A stretch of 64,000 bases of DNA from Nocardioides limicola (GTDB lineage Bacteria; Actinomycetota; Actinomycetes; Propionibacteriales; Nocardioidaceae): contig NZ_JAERJA010000003.1 in NCBI RefSeq assembly GCF_016827675.1, forward strand, positions 248,001-312,000, in the 5' to 3' direction. The position numbers and the translations under genes are program-made. Shown piece after piece: positions 56,901 to 64,000 of this stretch. A model generated the notes under the pieces. It did not search any database. It was given only the letters and a program-made list of their open reading frames with translations, and was not told the origin of the DNA. How positions within the stretch are numbered: the first letter of the stretch is position 1; every line of letters begins with the position of its first letter.

Positions 56901-58079
56901 ATGGCAGAACGTCCTGGGACTCCAGGTCCCCGACCCGGGACCCCTGAGTACGACTGGCTCTACGGTTCCGGCACCGCCGGGACGGGGCAGCCCGATCAGA
57001 CCCGCATCCTCCCCGCCGAGCCAACACGCCGGGGGGTTGAGGGCACCCGCGCCACCCAGGACGGGCCCGCCAAACCGCCGGTGCGGCCCGGGCCGCCGCC
57101 CCTCGCCCAACCCACGCCGCCGCGCCGCCGCCGGAGGCTGCGGCCGGGCGTCCTGCTGGTGGTGCTGGTGCTGGCACTGGTGGCCTACCTGGTCGCTGTC
57201 CCCTACTGGGCATGGACCCAGACCGACCGGATCGACGCCTGGCCCACCGAGGCGCGGCCCGCCTCCCAACCGGGCACCACCTATCTGATCCTGGGCAGCG
57301 ACACGGCCGACGACCTCACGCCGGAGCAGCAGCGCCAGGTCCGGGCCGGGGTCCGGGACGGTTCCCGTGCGGACACGATCATGTTGCTGCGCGTGGGCAG
57401 CGGACCGAACGTGCTGATGTCGATCCCCCGCGACTCGATCGTGGCCATTCCGGGACGTGGCACTACGAAGATCAATGCTGCGCACGCCTTCGGTGGCGCA
57501 CCATTGATGGTCGCGACCATCGAACAGAACACCGGCATCCGCGTCGATCATGTGGTTGAGCTCGGCTTCGGCAGCGTGGTCAACATGGTCGATGCCCTCG
57601 GGGGCATCGAGGTGTGTCCGGAGTCGGCGATGGTGGACAAGGACGCGCGGCTGGACATCGCCGCCGGCTGCCAGGAGGTCGACGGGGTGACCGCCCTCGC
57701 CTACGCCCGCTCCCGCAAGACCGGCCGGCTCGGCGACATCAATCGGGCCGAGAATCAGCGCGAGGTCGTCTCGGCCATCGGCCACAAGGCGCTCAGCCCG
57801 TGGACGGTGCTGAACCCGGTGCGCTGGTGGCAACTGAACACCGCCGCCGCCGGCACCGTGACCACCAGCGAGGGCACCGGCCTGGTGGCGATGGGCAGGT
57901 TCGCGCTGGCGCTGACCCGAGCCGGCGGAGACTCCACCCTCACCTGCGGCATCCCGATCCGGGACCTGCAGGTGAACTGGGACACCGAACGGGCCGAGCG
58001 GCTCTTCGCCCGCATCATCGCGGGCGAGACTGACCGGATCGGCCGCCAACTCTGCACCCCGACGGGACTTCCACGATGA
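56901..58079 (+). CDS. LCP family glycopolymer ligase 2
   Basis: Protein of 392 aa: Pro-rich cytoplasmic N-terminus, one transmembrane anchor (about 82-102), then LCP domain with YLILGSDTADDLTPEQ, SRADTIMLLRV, LMSIPRDSIVAIPG, VNMVDALGGIEVC and LAYARSRK. The Arg and Asp that bind the pyrophosphate lipid are present. Unlike LCP 1 it has the usual single anchor. Overlaps the crotonase by 4 nt. Confidence 0.9.
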   Translation: MAERPGTPGPRPGTPEYDWLYGSGTAGTGQPDQTRILPAEPTRRGVEGTRATQDGPAKPPVRPGPPPLAQPTPPRRRRRLRPGVLLVVLVLALVAYLVAVPYWAWTQTDRIDAWPTEARPASQPGTTYLILGSDTADDLTPEQQRQVRAGVRDGSRADTIMLLRVGSGPNVLMSIPRDSIVAIPGRGTTKINAAHAFGGAPLMVATIEQNTGIRVDHVVELGFGSVVNMVDALGGIEVCPESAMVDKDARLDIAAGCQEVDGVTALAYARSRKTGRLGDINRAENQREVVSAIGHKALSPWTVLNPVRWWQLNTAAAGTVTTSEGTGLVAMGRFALALTRAGGDSTLTCGIPIRDLQVNWDTERAERLFARIIAGETDRIGRQLCTPTGLPR

Positions 58080-58960
58080 GCGACTACCGGACCCTCGACT
58101 GGTCCGTGACCGACCGCGTCCTCACCCTGACGCTGGACCGTCCCGACGCCTTGAACGCCTTCACCGTGACGATGGCCGATGAACTCGTCGACGCCTACGG
58201 ACGCGCCTCCGACGACGATGCGGTGGGCGCGATCGTGGTCACTGGCTCCGGCCGCGCCTTCTGCGCCGGCATGGACCTGTCGGTGCCCGGCAACGTATTC
58301 GGCCTCGACGAGGACCTCGCACTGAGCCCTGCCGAGCTGGAGGCCCGGTACGACGACCCGGCGGTGGTCTCCGGGGTCCGCGACACCGGCGGTCGGGTCA
58401 GCCTGGCCGTCTACGAGTGCCGCAAGCCGGTGATCGCGGCGATCAACGGTCCCGCGGTCGGCATCGGCGCCACCATGACGTTGCCGATGGACGTGCGGCT
58501 GGCTTCGACCCAGGCCCGGATCGGCTTCGTGTTCGGCAGGATCGGCATCGTGCCCGAGGCCTGCTCGTCGTACTTCCTGCCCAGGATCGTCGGCATGTCA
58601 CAGGCGCTGGAGTGGGTCTACGGCGCGGACATCCTCACCGCCGAGCAGGCACTGGCCGGTGGGCTGGTCCGCTCGGTGCACGAGCCCGAGCAACTCCTGG
58701 ACGCGGCGTACGAGTTGGCGCACCGGTTCATCGATCACCGCTCCCCGGTCGGGGTGGCCCTGGCCCGGCAGATGATGTATCGCGGCGCGGGTGCCAGCCA
58801 CCCCCGCGAGGCCCATCTGGCCGAGTCGCTGGCGATGTGGCATGCCTCGGTCGGCGACGGCAAGGAAGGGGTGGCGGCCTTCTTGGAGAAGCGGTCGCCC
58901 GAGTTCACCGCCAAGGCGTCGCAGACCCCGGACGTCTTCGGCGCCGCATTGCGGCCGTGA
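58076..58960 (+). CDS. enoyl-CoA hydratase/isomerase family (crotonase) protein
   Basis: Protein of 294 aa. The oxyanion-hole strand FCAGMDLSVPG and KPVIAAINGPAVGIGATM are clear. The catalytic-Glu region reads IGFVFGRIGIVPEACSSYFLPRIVG, with E in PEACSS at the position used by hydratases. Role probably in fatty-acid breakdown. ATGA overlap with the LCP gene and GTGA overlap with the next gene. Confidence 0.9.
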   Translation: MSDYRTLDWSVTDRVLTLTLDRPDALNAFTVTMADELVDAYGRASDDDAVGAIVVTGSGRAFCAGMDLSVPGNVFGLDEDLALSPAELEARYDDPAVVSGVRDTGGRVSLAVYECRKPVIAAINGPAVGIGATMTLPMDVRLASTQARIGFVFGRIGIVPEACSSYFLPRIVGMSQALEWVYGADILTAEQALAGGLVRSVHEPEQLLDAAYELAHRFIDHRSPVGVALARQMMYRGAGASHPREAHLAESLAMWHASVGDGKEGVAAFLEKRSPEFTAKASQTPDVFGAALRP

Positions 58961-59925
58961 CGCGGCTGTTCACAGCGAGCCGAGCCGCGGTGACAGCGCT
59001 GCTGCTGCTCGGCTTGGCCGGGTGCACGGTAGGGGCCGGCGACTCAGTCGACGACGACATCGCAGCCGTACTGGAGACCCTCGCCGTCGACACCGTCTAT
59101 GTCACCTACCAAGGCGACGGACACGGCTTGGAAGAGCTGGGGACCCTGACCCGCAACGGCTTGTCCGAGATGCTGACCGAACCAGCGGCGTACACGTTCA
59201 ACGGCGTGTCGGGAAACGGGCGAGATGTCGTGGTCACTGCTGGCGGCGTACCGGCCGAGGAGTACGGCGGGGGGTTCCTCTTCGATGAGCACTTCCGCCT
59301 GGTCGACGGCCGGCTGGAACCGCTTCCGGAAGCTGACGTGATGCTCTTCGCACCGGAACTGTCACCGGAAGGCGACATCGTGGTGATGCGACGGGACAAG
59401 GGTTTCGCGATCCTGCGGAACGGCGAGACCACCTGGGAGACCGACCCACGCAGCAGTTCGCAGAGCCTGCGGAGCAACCTCGAATGGACTTCGGAGGGAC
59501 ACCTGGTCACCCTCAGGAAGGGGGGCAAGCCCGGTTCAAGGATCGTCTTGTACACGACCGATGGCGGCGAGCGTCAGGGCGGAACCGCGTTCTGTGCTGT
59601 AGGGCTCACACCGGCTCCGAGCCGTGCGTTCCTGGCGACCTACCCGTCCATGTCACGGAAGGAACGTGAGGCAGCCCCGGGCTGCGACCGAGCCCACCTC
59701 CTCGGCTACGACGCGGACTTCAACCAGACCCACGTCACCGAGTTGCCGCCCGGCTGGTGGCCGCTCGCCTGGTCCGAGGACTCCACCACCCTGCTGATGT
59801 CCAGCACAGACGAGATCGCAGCCGTGAGCATCACCGGTGAGGTGATCGCGACGGCGTCAGTGCCACGGCGGGTGCTGACGGCGGCGATGATCTACCGCGA
59901 GTCAGAACCAGGGCCCGCCGAGTAG
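58957..59925 (+). CDS. lipoprotein with beta-propeller-like repeats
   Basis: Protein of 322 aa with lipobox LAGC (LLLLGLAGC, about residues 15-23). The mature part is beta-rich with repeated short strands such as GFAILRNGETTWE, GHLVTLRKGGKPGSRIVLY and AVSITGEVIATASV, suggesting a WD40/quinoprotein-like propeller. No family recognised. GTG 58957 overlaps the crotonase stop by 4 nt. Co-transcribed with LCP 2 and the crotonase. Confidence 0.75.
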   Translation: MTRLFTASRAAVTALLLLGLAGCTVGAGDSVDDDIAAVLETLAVDTVYVTYQGDGHGLEELGTLTRNGLSEMLTEPAAYTFNGVSGNGRDVVVTAGGVPAEEYGGGFLFDEHFRLVDGRLEPLPEADVMLFAPELSPEGDIVVMRRDKGFAILRNGETTWETDPRSSSQSLRSNLEWTSEGHLVTLRKGGKPGSRIVLYTTDGGERQGGTAFCAVGLTPAPSRAFLATYPSMSRKEREAAPGCDRAHLLGYDADFNQTHVTELPPGWWPLAWSEDSTTLLMSSTDEIAAVSITGEVIATASVPRRVLTAAMIYRESEPGPAE

Positions 59926-59956
59926 GCGACTTCACAGGTTCCTGCTACGCGACGGC

Positions 59957-60505
59957 TCAGCCATCGGCAGCGTCGCCGCGACCGAAGCGACCGCCAGGCC
60001 CGTAGCCCCGGTGGCCGTCGGGCTTGCCGGTTCCGTCCGGCTTGCCACGACCGTCCGGGGGGCCGAGGTGCTCGGGTCGACCCTTGCCGTCCGACATCCC
60101 GAAGCCGTGGCGCCCGTGGCCCTTGCCGAGCCCACCGGGACCCCAGCCACGCTGACCGGACTCGATCCGCTCGCGCAGCTCCTCCGCCCGCTCCTCGGAG
60201 ATGCGTCCATCCTCCACCGCGCGCGCCAACTGCTCGAGTTTGCGCTCCCGGTACTCCTGATCGCGCTCCGCCCGGATCTCCGCCTGGGCCTCACCCAGCG
60301 CGTCGGCCACCTCGTCGGCATCGAGACCGAGCTTCTCGGCCAGCCGCTCGGCCAGTTCGCGGTGCTTCTCCGCGACCCGTTCGGCGGCGGCCGCACGACC
60401 AGGATTCTCAGAGTCCCCGGAGGTCTGGGCGAGCGCCAGTCCACCGGCCCCCAGGGCCAGTACGGCTGCTGCCGCCGTCCCCGCAACCCACGATGTGCGT
60501 CTCAC
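59957..60505 (-). CDS. small exported helical protein with Gly/Asp/Lys-rich tail
   Basis: Protein of 182 aa. GTG 60505 has a strong AAGGAG site 6 nt upstream and gives a signal peptide (RRTSWVAGTAAAAVLALGAGGLALA). The middle is a highly charged helix (AEKHRELAERLAEKLGLDADEVADAL and EEAQAEIRAERDQEY-like runs); the tail has PDGRGKPDGTGKPDGHRG repeats. An upstream ATG at 60565 is less likely. No family recognised; function unknown. Confidence 0.7.
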   Translation of the reverse strand: MRRTSWVAGTAAAAVLALGAGGLALAQTSGDSENPGRAAAAERVAEKHRELAERLAEKLGLDADEVADALGEAQAEIRAERDQEYRERKLEQLARAVEDGRISEERAEELRERIESGQRGWGPGGLGKGHGRHGFGMSDGKGRPEHLGPPDGRGKPDGTGKPDGHRGYGPGGRFGRGDAADG

Positions 60506-60601
60506 CAGCGTCTCCTTCGCCTCCGGTTCCCTCCACTGTGCCTCAGGAACCTGGGAGTTGGCCATGGAAAGCCTTTGAGAAGACCGTGAAGTCTCCCTCG
60601 A

Positions 60602-61774
60602 TCAGAGGTCGGACTGCACTCCGGCGAGGAGTTGCCGGGCCATCACGATGCGCTGCACCTGGTTGGTGCCCTCGTAGATCTGAGTGATCTTGGCGTCGCG
60701 CATCATCCGCTCCACCGGGTAGTCGCGGGTGAAGCCGTAGCCACCGAGCAACTGGACCGCATCGGTGGTCACCTGCATCGCCACGTCCGAGGCGAAGCAC
60801 TTGGCGGCGGCGCCGAAGAAGGTCAGGTCGGCGTCGCCCCGCTCGGAACGGCCCGCGGCCGCGTAGGTCATCTGCCGCGCCGCCTCGATCTTCATGCCCA
60901 TGTCGGCGATCATGAACTGCAGGCCCTGGAAGTCCCCGATCGGCTTGCCGAACTGCTGACGCTCCTTGACATAGCCCAGCGCATAGTCCAGCGCCCCCTG
61001 GGCAACGCCGACGGCCTGCGCGGCGATGGTGATCCGGGTGTGGTCCAGGGTCTTCATCGCATACTCGAAGCCCTTGCCCTCCTCGCCGATCAGCCGGTCC
61101 GCGGGGATCCGCACCTTGTCCAGGTACACCTCACGGGTGGGGCTGCCCTTGATGCCGAGCTTCTTCTCCGGAGCGCCGAACGAGACGCCCTCGTCCGACT
61201 TCTCCACCACGAACGCCGAGATCCCGCGGGACCGGCTGTCGGGATCGGTCATCGCCAGCACGGTGTAGAACTCCGACTCCCCGGCGTTGGTGATCCATCG
61301 CTTGGTGCCGTTGAGCACCCAGCCGTCGCCGTCACGGACGGCCCGGGTCTTCTGGTTCGCCGCGTCGGAGCCGGCCTCGGGCTCGGACAGACAGTAGGAG
61401 AACATCCCGTCGCCGGCGGCCAGCTTGGACAGGTACCTGGCCTTCAGTTCCTCCGAGCCGCCGATGATCACCGGCAACGAGCCGAGCTTGTTGACGGCCG
61501 GGATCAGGCTGGCGGAGACGTCGGCGCGGGCCACCTCCTCGATCACGATCACGGTGGCCAGCGCGTCGGCACCCGCGCCGCCGTACTGCTCGGCGACGTG
61601 CGGGGCGTGGAAGTCCGAGGCGACCAACGCATCGTGCGCCTCCTGCGGGAACCGCGCCTCCTCGTCCACCTCGGCGGCGTACGGCGCCACTTTCGCGTCG
61701 CAAACAGCCCGCACCGCCTCCCGGATCGCCTGGTGTTCCTCGGAGAGTGCGTACATGGGCTGGTCTGCGGTCAT
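60602..61774 (-). CDS. acyl-CoA dehydrogenase (FadE25-like)
   Basis: Protein of 390 aa, complete: YCLSEPEAGSDAANQKTRA (flavin loop), RWITNAGESEFY, ARQMTYAAAGRSERGD, and QLLGGYGFTRDYPVERMMRDAKITQIYEGTNQVQR with the catalytic Glu in YEGT. Position next to purE matches Rv3274c fadE25. ATG 61774 lies 7 nt after TAGAAT (61782-61787, minus): a near-consensus -10 for a leaderless mRNA. Confidence 0.94.
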   Translation of the reverse strand: MTADQPMYALSEEHQAIREAVRAVCDAKVAPYAAEVDEEARFPQEAHDALVASDFHAPHVAEQYGGAGADALATVIVIEEVARADVSASLIPAVNKLGSLPVIIGGSEELKARYLSKLAAGDGMFSYCLSEPEAGSDAANQKTRAVRDGDGWVLNGTKRWITNAGESEFYTVLAMTDPDSRSRGISAFVVEKSDEGVSFGAPEKKLGIKGSPTREVYLDKVRIPADRLIGEEGKGFEYAMKTLDHTRITIAAQAVGVAQGALDYALGYVKERQQFGKPIGDFQGLQFMIADMGMKIEAARQMTYAAAGRSERGDADLTFFGAAAKCFASDVAMQVTTDAVQLLGGYGFTRDYPVERMMRDAKITQIYEGTNQVQRIVMARQLLAGVQSDL

Positions 61775-61781
61775 GGCGCGG

Positions 61782-61787
61782 ATTCTA
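61782..61787 (-). promoter_or_regulatory. -10 box TAGAAT of a leaderless acyl-CoA dehydrogenase mRNA
   Basis: Minus TAGAAT with 7 nt to ATG 61774. The divergent arfB has TACCGT at 61835-61840, 6 nt before its ATG. Confidence 0.55.
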
Positions 61788-61846
61788 GGTCAGGGTGAAC
61801 CGACGCTAACCCCGAGGCGTCCCCGCTGGACAGCTACCGTGAACAC

Positions 61847-62305
61847 ATGACCGTCCCCGGTGCCGACCTGGCGCTCCCGGCTGGTCCCGGCATCCCCTCC
61901 GGGCTGGTGATCCCGGCAGCCGAGCTGACCGAACGCTTCTCCCGCTCCCCCGGCCCGGGCGGGCAGTCGGTCAACACCAGCGACACCCGGGTCGAGCTGG
62001 TGTACGCCGTGTCCGCCTCGGCAGCCTTGAGCGACTCCCAACGCGAGCAGGTGCTGCGCCGGCTCGCCGACCGACTCGTCGACGGCACCCTCGTGGTGAC
62101 CGCCTCGGAACACCGCAGTCAGCACCGGAACCGGGTCGCGGCCCGGGAGCGGCTGAGCCGACTGCTGCGCGAGGCCCTGGCCCCACCGGCACCGCCACGG
62201 CGGCCCACCCGGCCGACCGCCGGCTCCCAGCGCCGACGAGTGGCCGCGAAGAAGCGCCGCAGCGCCACGAAGACGTTGCGGGGCCGAGTGCGCGGCGACG
62301 AGTGA
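61847..62305 (+). CDS. arfB: ArfB-type peptidyl-tRNA hydrolase
   Basis: Protein of 152 aa: GGQ motif at 38-40 in RSPGPGGQSVNTSDTRVEL, the release-factor domain, then a basic tail with RRRVAAKKRRSATKTLRGRVRG that enters the mRNA channel. Rescues ribosomes stalled on non-stop mRNA. ATG 61847, leaderless-type promoter. Convergent with the acyltransferase gene. Confidence 0.92.
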   Translation: MTVPGADLALPAGPGIPSGLVIPAAELTERFSRSPGPGGQSVNTSDTRVELVYAVSASAALSDSQREQVLRRLADRLVDGTLVVTASEHRSQHRNRVAARERLSRLLREALAPPAPPRRPTRPTAGSQRRRVAAKKRRSATKTLRGRVRGDE

Positions 62306-62326
62306 GCGACGCCGAGCCGACCGTTC

Positions 62327-63472
62327 TCAGCGAGACGCAAGCCCACCTGCGGCCCGGGAGACCCACCGGACCACCGCTTCGGCCGGCCCCCGGCGGCCGG
62401 CCACCGCGAAGCCGGCTCCGATCCCCAGCACCACCAGCAGGTGCCAGGCGATCGCGTCGGGTTCCTCAGCCGGCCACACCTGCGGGGTGCGCATCACCAC
62501 ATGGAGCGTGTAGAGGGACAGGGTCATCGCCCCGGCCCCGGTGAGCACCTGCAGCACCCGCCCGAGCCCTGCCGGCAGCATCGCCACGACCAGCAGGCTC
62601 ACGCCCAGGACCAGCAGCGACGTCCCGATGGTGTGGGCGAGGTCGAAGGGGGTGCCGCTGTGCGGGGCGGACACCCACAACCAGTGCCAGGTCTCCCCCG
62701 CCGGCGTGGTGCCGAACATGCCGCCGGCGATCCCGTCCAGGAACTGCTCACGCTGCTCGCCGCTGGCGGAGCCGGTCAGCGCCCGGAGCGTGTCGGCCTG
62801 CCGGGTCGCCTCGTCCGAGATCAGCTTCGCCGCCGAAGCCAGCACTGCTCCCCCGGCCGCCACCGCCCCCGCGACCTGCCAGCGGCGCAGGTCCAGTCGC
62901 CCCAGGGCCATCCCGGCGAGCAGGTAGGCCATCCACACGAACGCCGGGTAGTAGCCGGTGAGGAACAACTCCGCCAGCAACTCCCCCGGACTGCTCAGTT
63001 GATCCAGGTTCGGGCTGTCCACGCCACGGTCGGGGAGGAACGGGCGCACCAGATGCGAGAGGACCGGCGCCAGCACCACCCACACGGCGGCGGCCACGGC
63101 GAGCCGTCGAGCCGACCATTCCAGGAACGGCACCGCGAGCACGAACAGCATCGCGTAGTAGCTGAGGATGACCGCCAGGCCGGAGTCCAATCCGCCGAGC
63201 ACCAGGCCCAAGGCACCGATCAACAGGGCTCGGACCAGCAACTGCACGACCCGTTCGGCGCGTGTCGGCCGCCGGTCCCGACGAGCCCAGCCGCTGCCCA
63301 GCGTCAGGCTCACTCCGGCCAGCACCGCGAAGAGCGCCGAGGCCCGACCACCCGCGATCGACTGCCACAGGGCAAGGTCGCCGTCGGGCGTACGGGCGAC
63401 CAGGACATGGGTGGCGATCATGCCGAGCAGCGCCAGGCACCGCGCGACGTCGACGCCGATCAGACGGTTCAG
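62327..63472 (-). CDS. membrane acyltransferase-like protein (DUF418/HGSNAT type), CTG start
   Basis: Protein of 381 aa with about nine hydrophobic segments; N-terminus [22 protein letters not shown] is the signature of this group. It may transfer acyl groups to a sugar or lipid at the membrane. In frame there is no ATG, GTG or TTG before the signature; CTG 63472 overlaps the purE stop (CTGA) with GGAAGG 6-7 nt upstream. ATG 63421 would cut the signature. Confidence 0.82.
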   Translation of the reverse strand: MNRLIGVDVARCLALLGMIATHVLVARTPDGDLALWQSIAGGRASALFAVLAGVSLTLGSGWARRDRRPTRAERVVQLLVRALLIGALGLVLGGLDSGLAVILSYYAMLFVLAVPFLEWSARRLAVAAAVWVVLAPVLSHLVRPFLPDRGVDSPNLDQLSSPGELLAELFLTGYYPAFVWMAYLLAGMALGRLDLRRWQVAGAVAAGGAVLASAAKLISDEATRQADTLRALTGSASGEQREQFLDGIAGGMFGTTPAGETWHWLWVSAPHSGTPFDLAHTIGTSLLVLGVSLLVVAMLPAGLGRVLQVLTGAGAMTLSLYTLHVVMRTPQVWPAEEPDAIAWHLLVVLGIGAGFAVAGRRGPAEAVVRWVSRAAGGLASR

Positions 63473-63993
63473 AAGCCCACCTTCCGGCCCTGCTGCCCCG
63501 CAGCATCGCGAACCACGGCGCCCTTGGCGTGGGCCTGGTCCCGCAACTGCACGGCGTACCCGGCAAGCTTCTCGGTCAGCGCGCTGTCACCGGAGCCGAG
63601 GATCCGCGCGGCCAGCAGGCCCGCGTTCTTGGCTCCGCCCACCGAGACGGTGGCCACCGGGATCCCGCCGGGCATCTGCACGATCGAGAGCAGCGAATCC
63701 AACCCGTCGAGGTGTCGCAGCGGCACGGGTACGCCGATCACCGGCAGGGTCGTCACCGACGCGAGCATCCCGGGCAGGTGGGCGGCGCCGCCAGCGCCGG
63801 CGATGATCACCCGCAGTCCACGCTCAGCGGCCTGCTGGCCGTAGGAGATCATCTCGGCGGGCATCCGGTGCGCGGAGACCACATCGGCCTCATAGCTGAT
63901 CCCGAACTCGTCGAGCACCTCGGCGGCGGCCTGCATCACCGGCCAGTCCGAGTCCGACCCCATCACGATCCCGACCAGCGGCGTCTGCTCCAT
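63469..63993 (-). CDS. purE: PurE, N5-carboxyaminoimidazole ribonucleotide mutase
   Basis: Protein of 174 aa of class I Pur[26 protein letters not shown] (catalytic His) and [14 protein letters not shown], the phosphate and substrate loops. Acts with PurK, probably encoded just beyond the right edge. ATG 63993 is 7 nt from the window end. The stop overlaps the CTG of the acyltransferase. Confidence 0.96.
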   Translation of the reverse strand: MEQTPLVGIVMGSDSDWPVMQAAAEVLDEFGISYEADVVSAHRMPAEMISYGQQAAERGLRVIIAGAGGAAHLPGMLASVTTLPVIGVPVPLRHLDGLDSLLSIVQMPGGIPVATVSVGGAKNAGLLAARILGSGDSALTEKLAGYAVQLRDQAHAKGAVVRDAAGQQGRKVGF

Positions 63994-64000
63994 GACGGCC

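Overview
The window is high-GC actinobacterial chromosome. The gene content (MtrAB-LpqB, WhiB, SecA with a zinc tail, F420 genes, DUF3107/DUF3499/DUF3105/DUF5719 proteins, LCP enzymes) points to the order Propionibacteriales, probably a Nocardioides-like organism; the genus is an inference. No rRNA, tRNA, CRISPR, insertion sequence or prophage was seen. The longest stretch between genes is about 270 bp.

Layout: (1) 1-5.7 kb: moeZ (cut by the left edge), a TetR regulator, DUF3107, a ferritin-like protein, the DEAD-box helicase rhlE, an L,D-transpeptidase and a ParA ATPase. From memory this is the order of M. tuberculosis Rv3206c-Rv3213c. (2) 5.8-18.7 kb: a block outside that backbone: SDR, PHP phosphoesterase, DUF6758, a YgjV-like membrane protein, then on the minus strand a phospholipase D-like protein, an EEP phosphatase, a LicD-methyltransferase fusion, two paralogous sulfotransferase-like proteins, a 69-aa protein and an acyl-CoA dehydrogenase, then mrp and tatB. 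(3) 18.7-32 kb: an Rv3235-family protein, secA, a YcaQ-type glycosylase coupled to a NarL-type regulator, hpf, comF, lpqB-mtrB-mtrA and sahH. (4) 32-44.9 kb: a SIS-domain protein, Trm112, manB, DUF3499, a degenerate zincin, DUF5719, a large GT2 membrane glycosyltransferase, whiB, fbiA-fbiB, DUF3105, manC and a TIGR03089 protein. (5) 44.9-54.7 kb: a peptidoglycan amidase with FG-GAP repeats and a six-gene galactan operon (GT2, glfT1, glf, glfT2, wzm, wzt). (6) 54.7-64 kb: two LCP ligases, a thioesterase, a crotonase, a lipoprotein, an acyl-CoA dehydrogenase, arfB, an acyltransferase and purE.

How it fits together: much of the window builds or modifies the envelope. ManB and ManC supply GDP-mannose. 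Glf, GlfT1, GlfT2 and Wzm/Wzt make and export a galactan that LCP enzymes could attach to peptidoglycan. The L,D-transpeptidase and the amidase remodel peptidoglycan. MtrAB is the likely envelope regulator: the amidase and the first LCP gene share promoters with three tandem 9-bp GTCAC-type repeats plus an identical 12-bp block, which resembles the MtrA operator reported in mycobacteria.

Most novel signals: the LicD/methyltransferase/sulfotransferase islet (8.8-16.7 kb); the paired GTCAC promoters; a recurrent TAnnnT-N6-8-start arrangement implying many leaderless mRNAs, including two overlapping divergent -10 boxes 24 bp apart; apparent CTG start codons in rhlE and in the gene after purE; and a structured region upstream of sahH.
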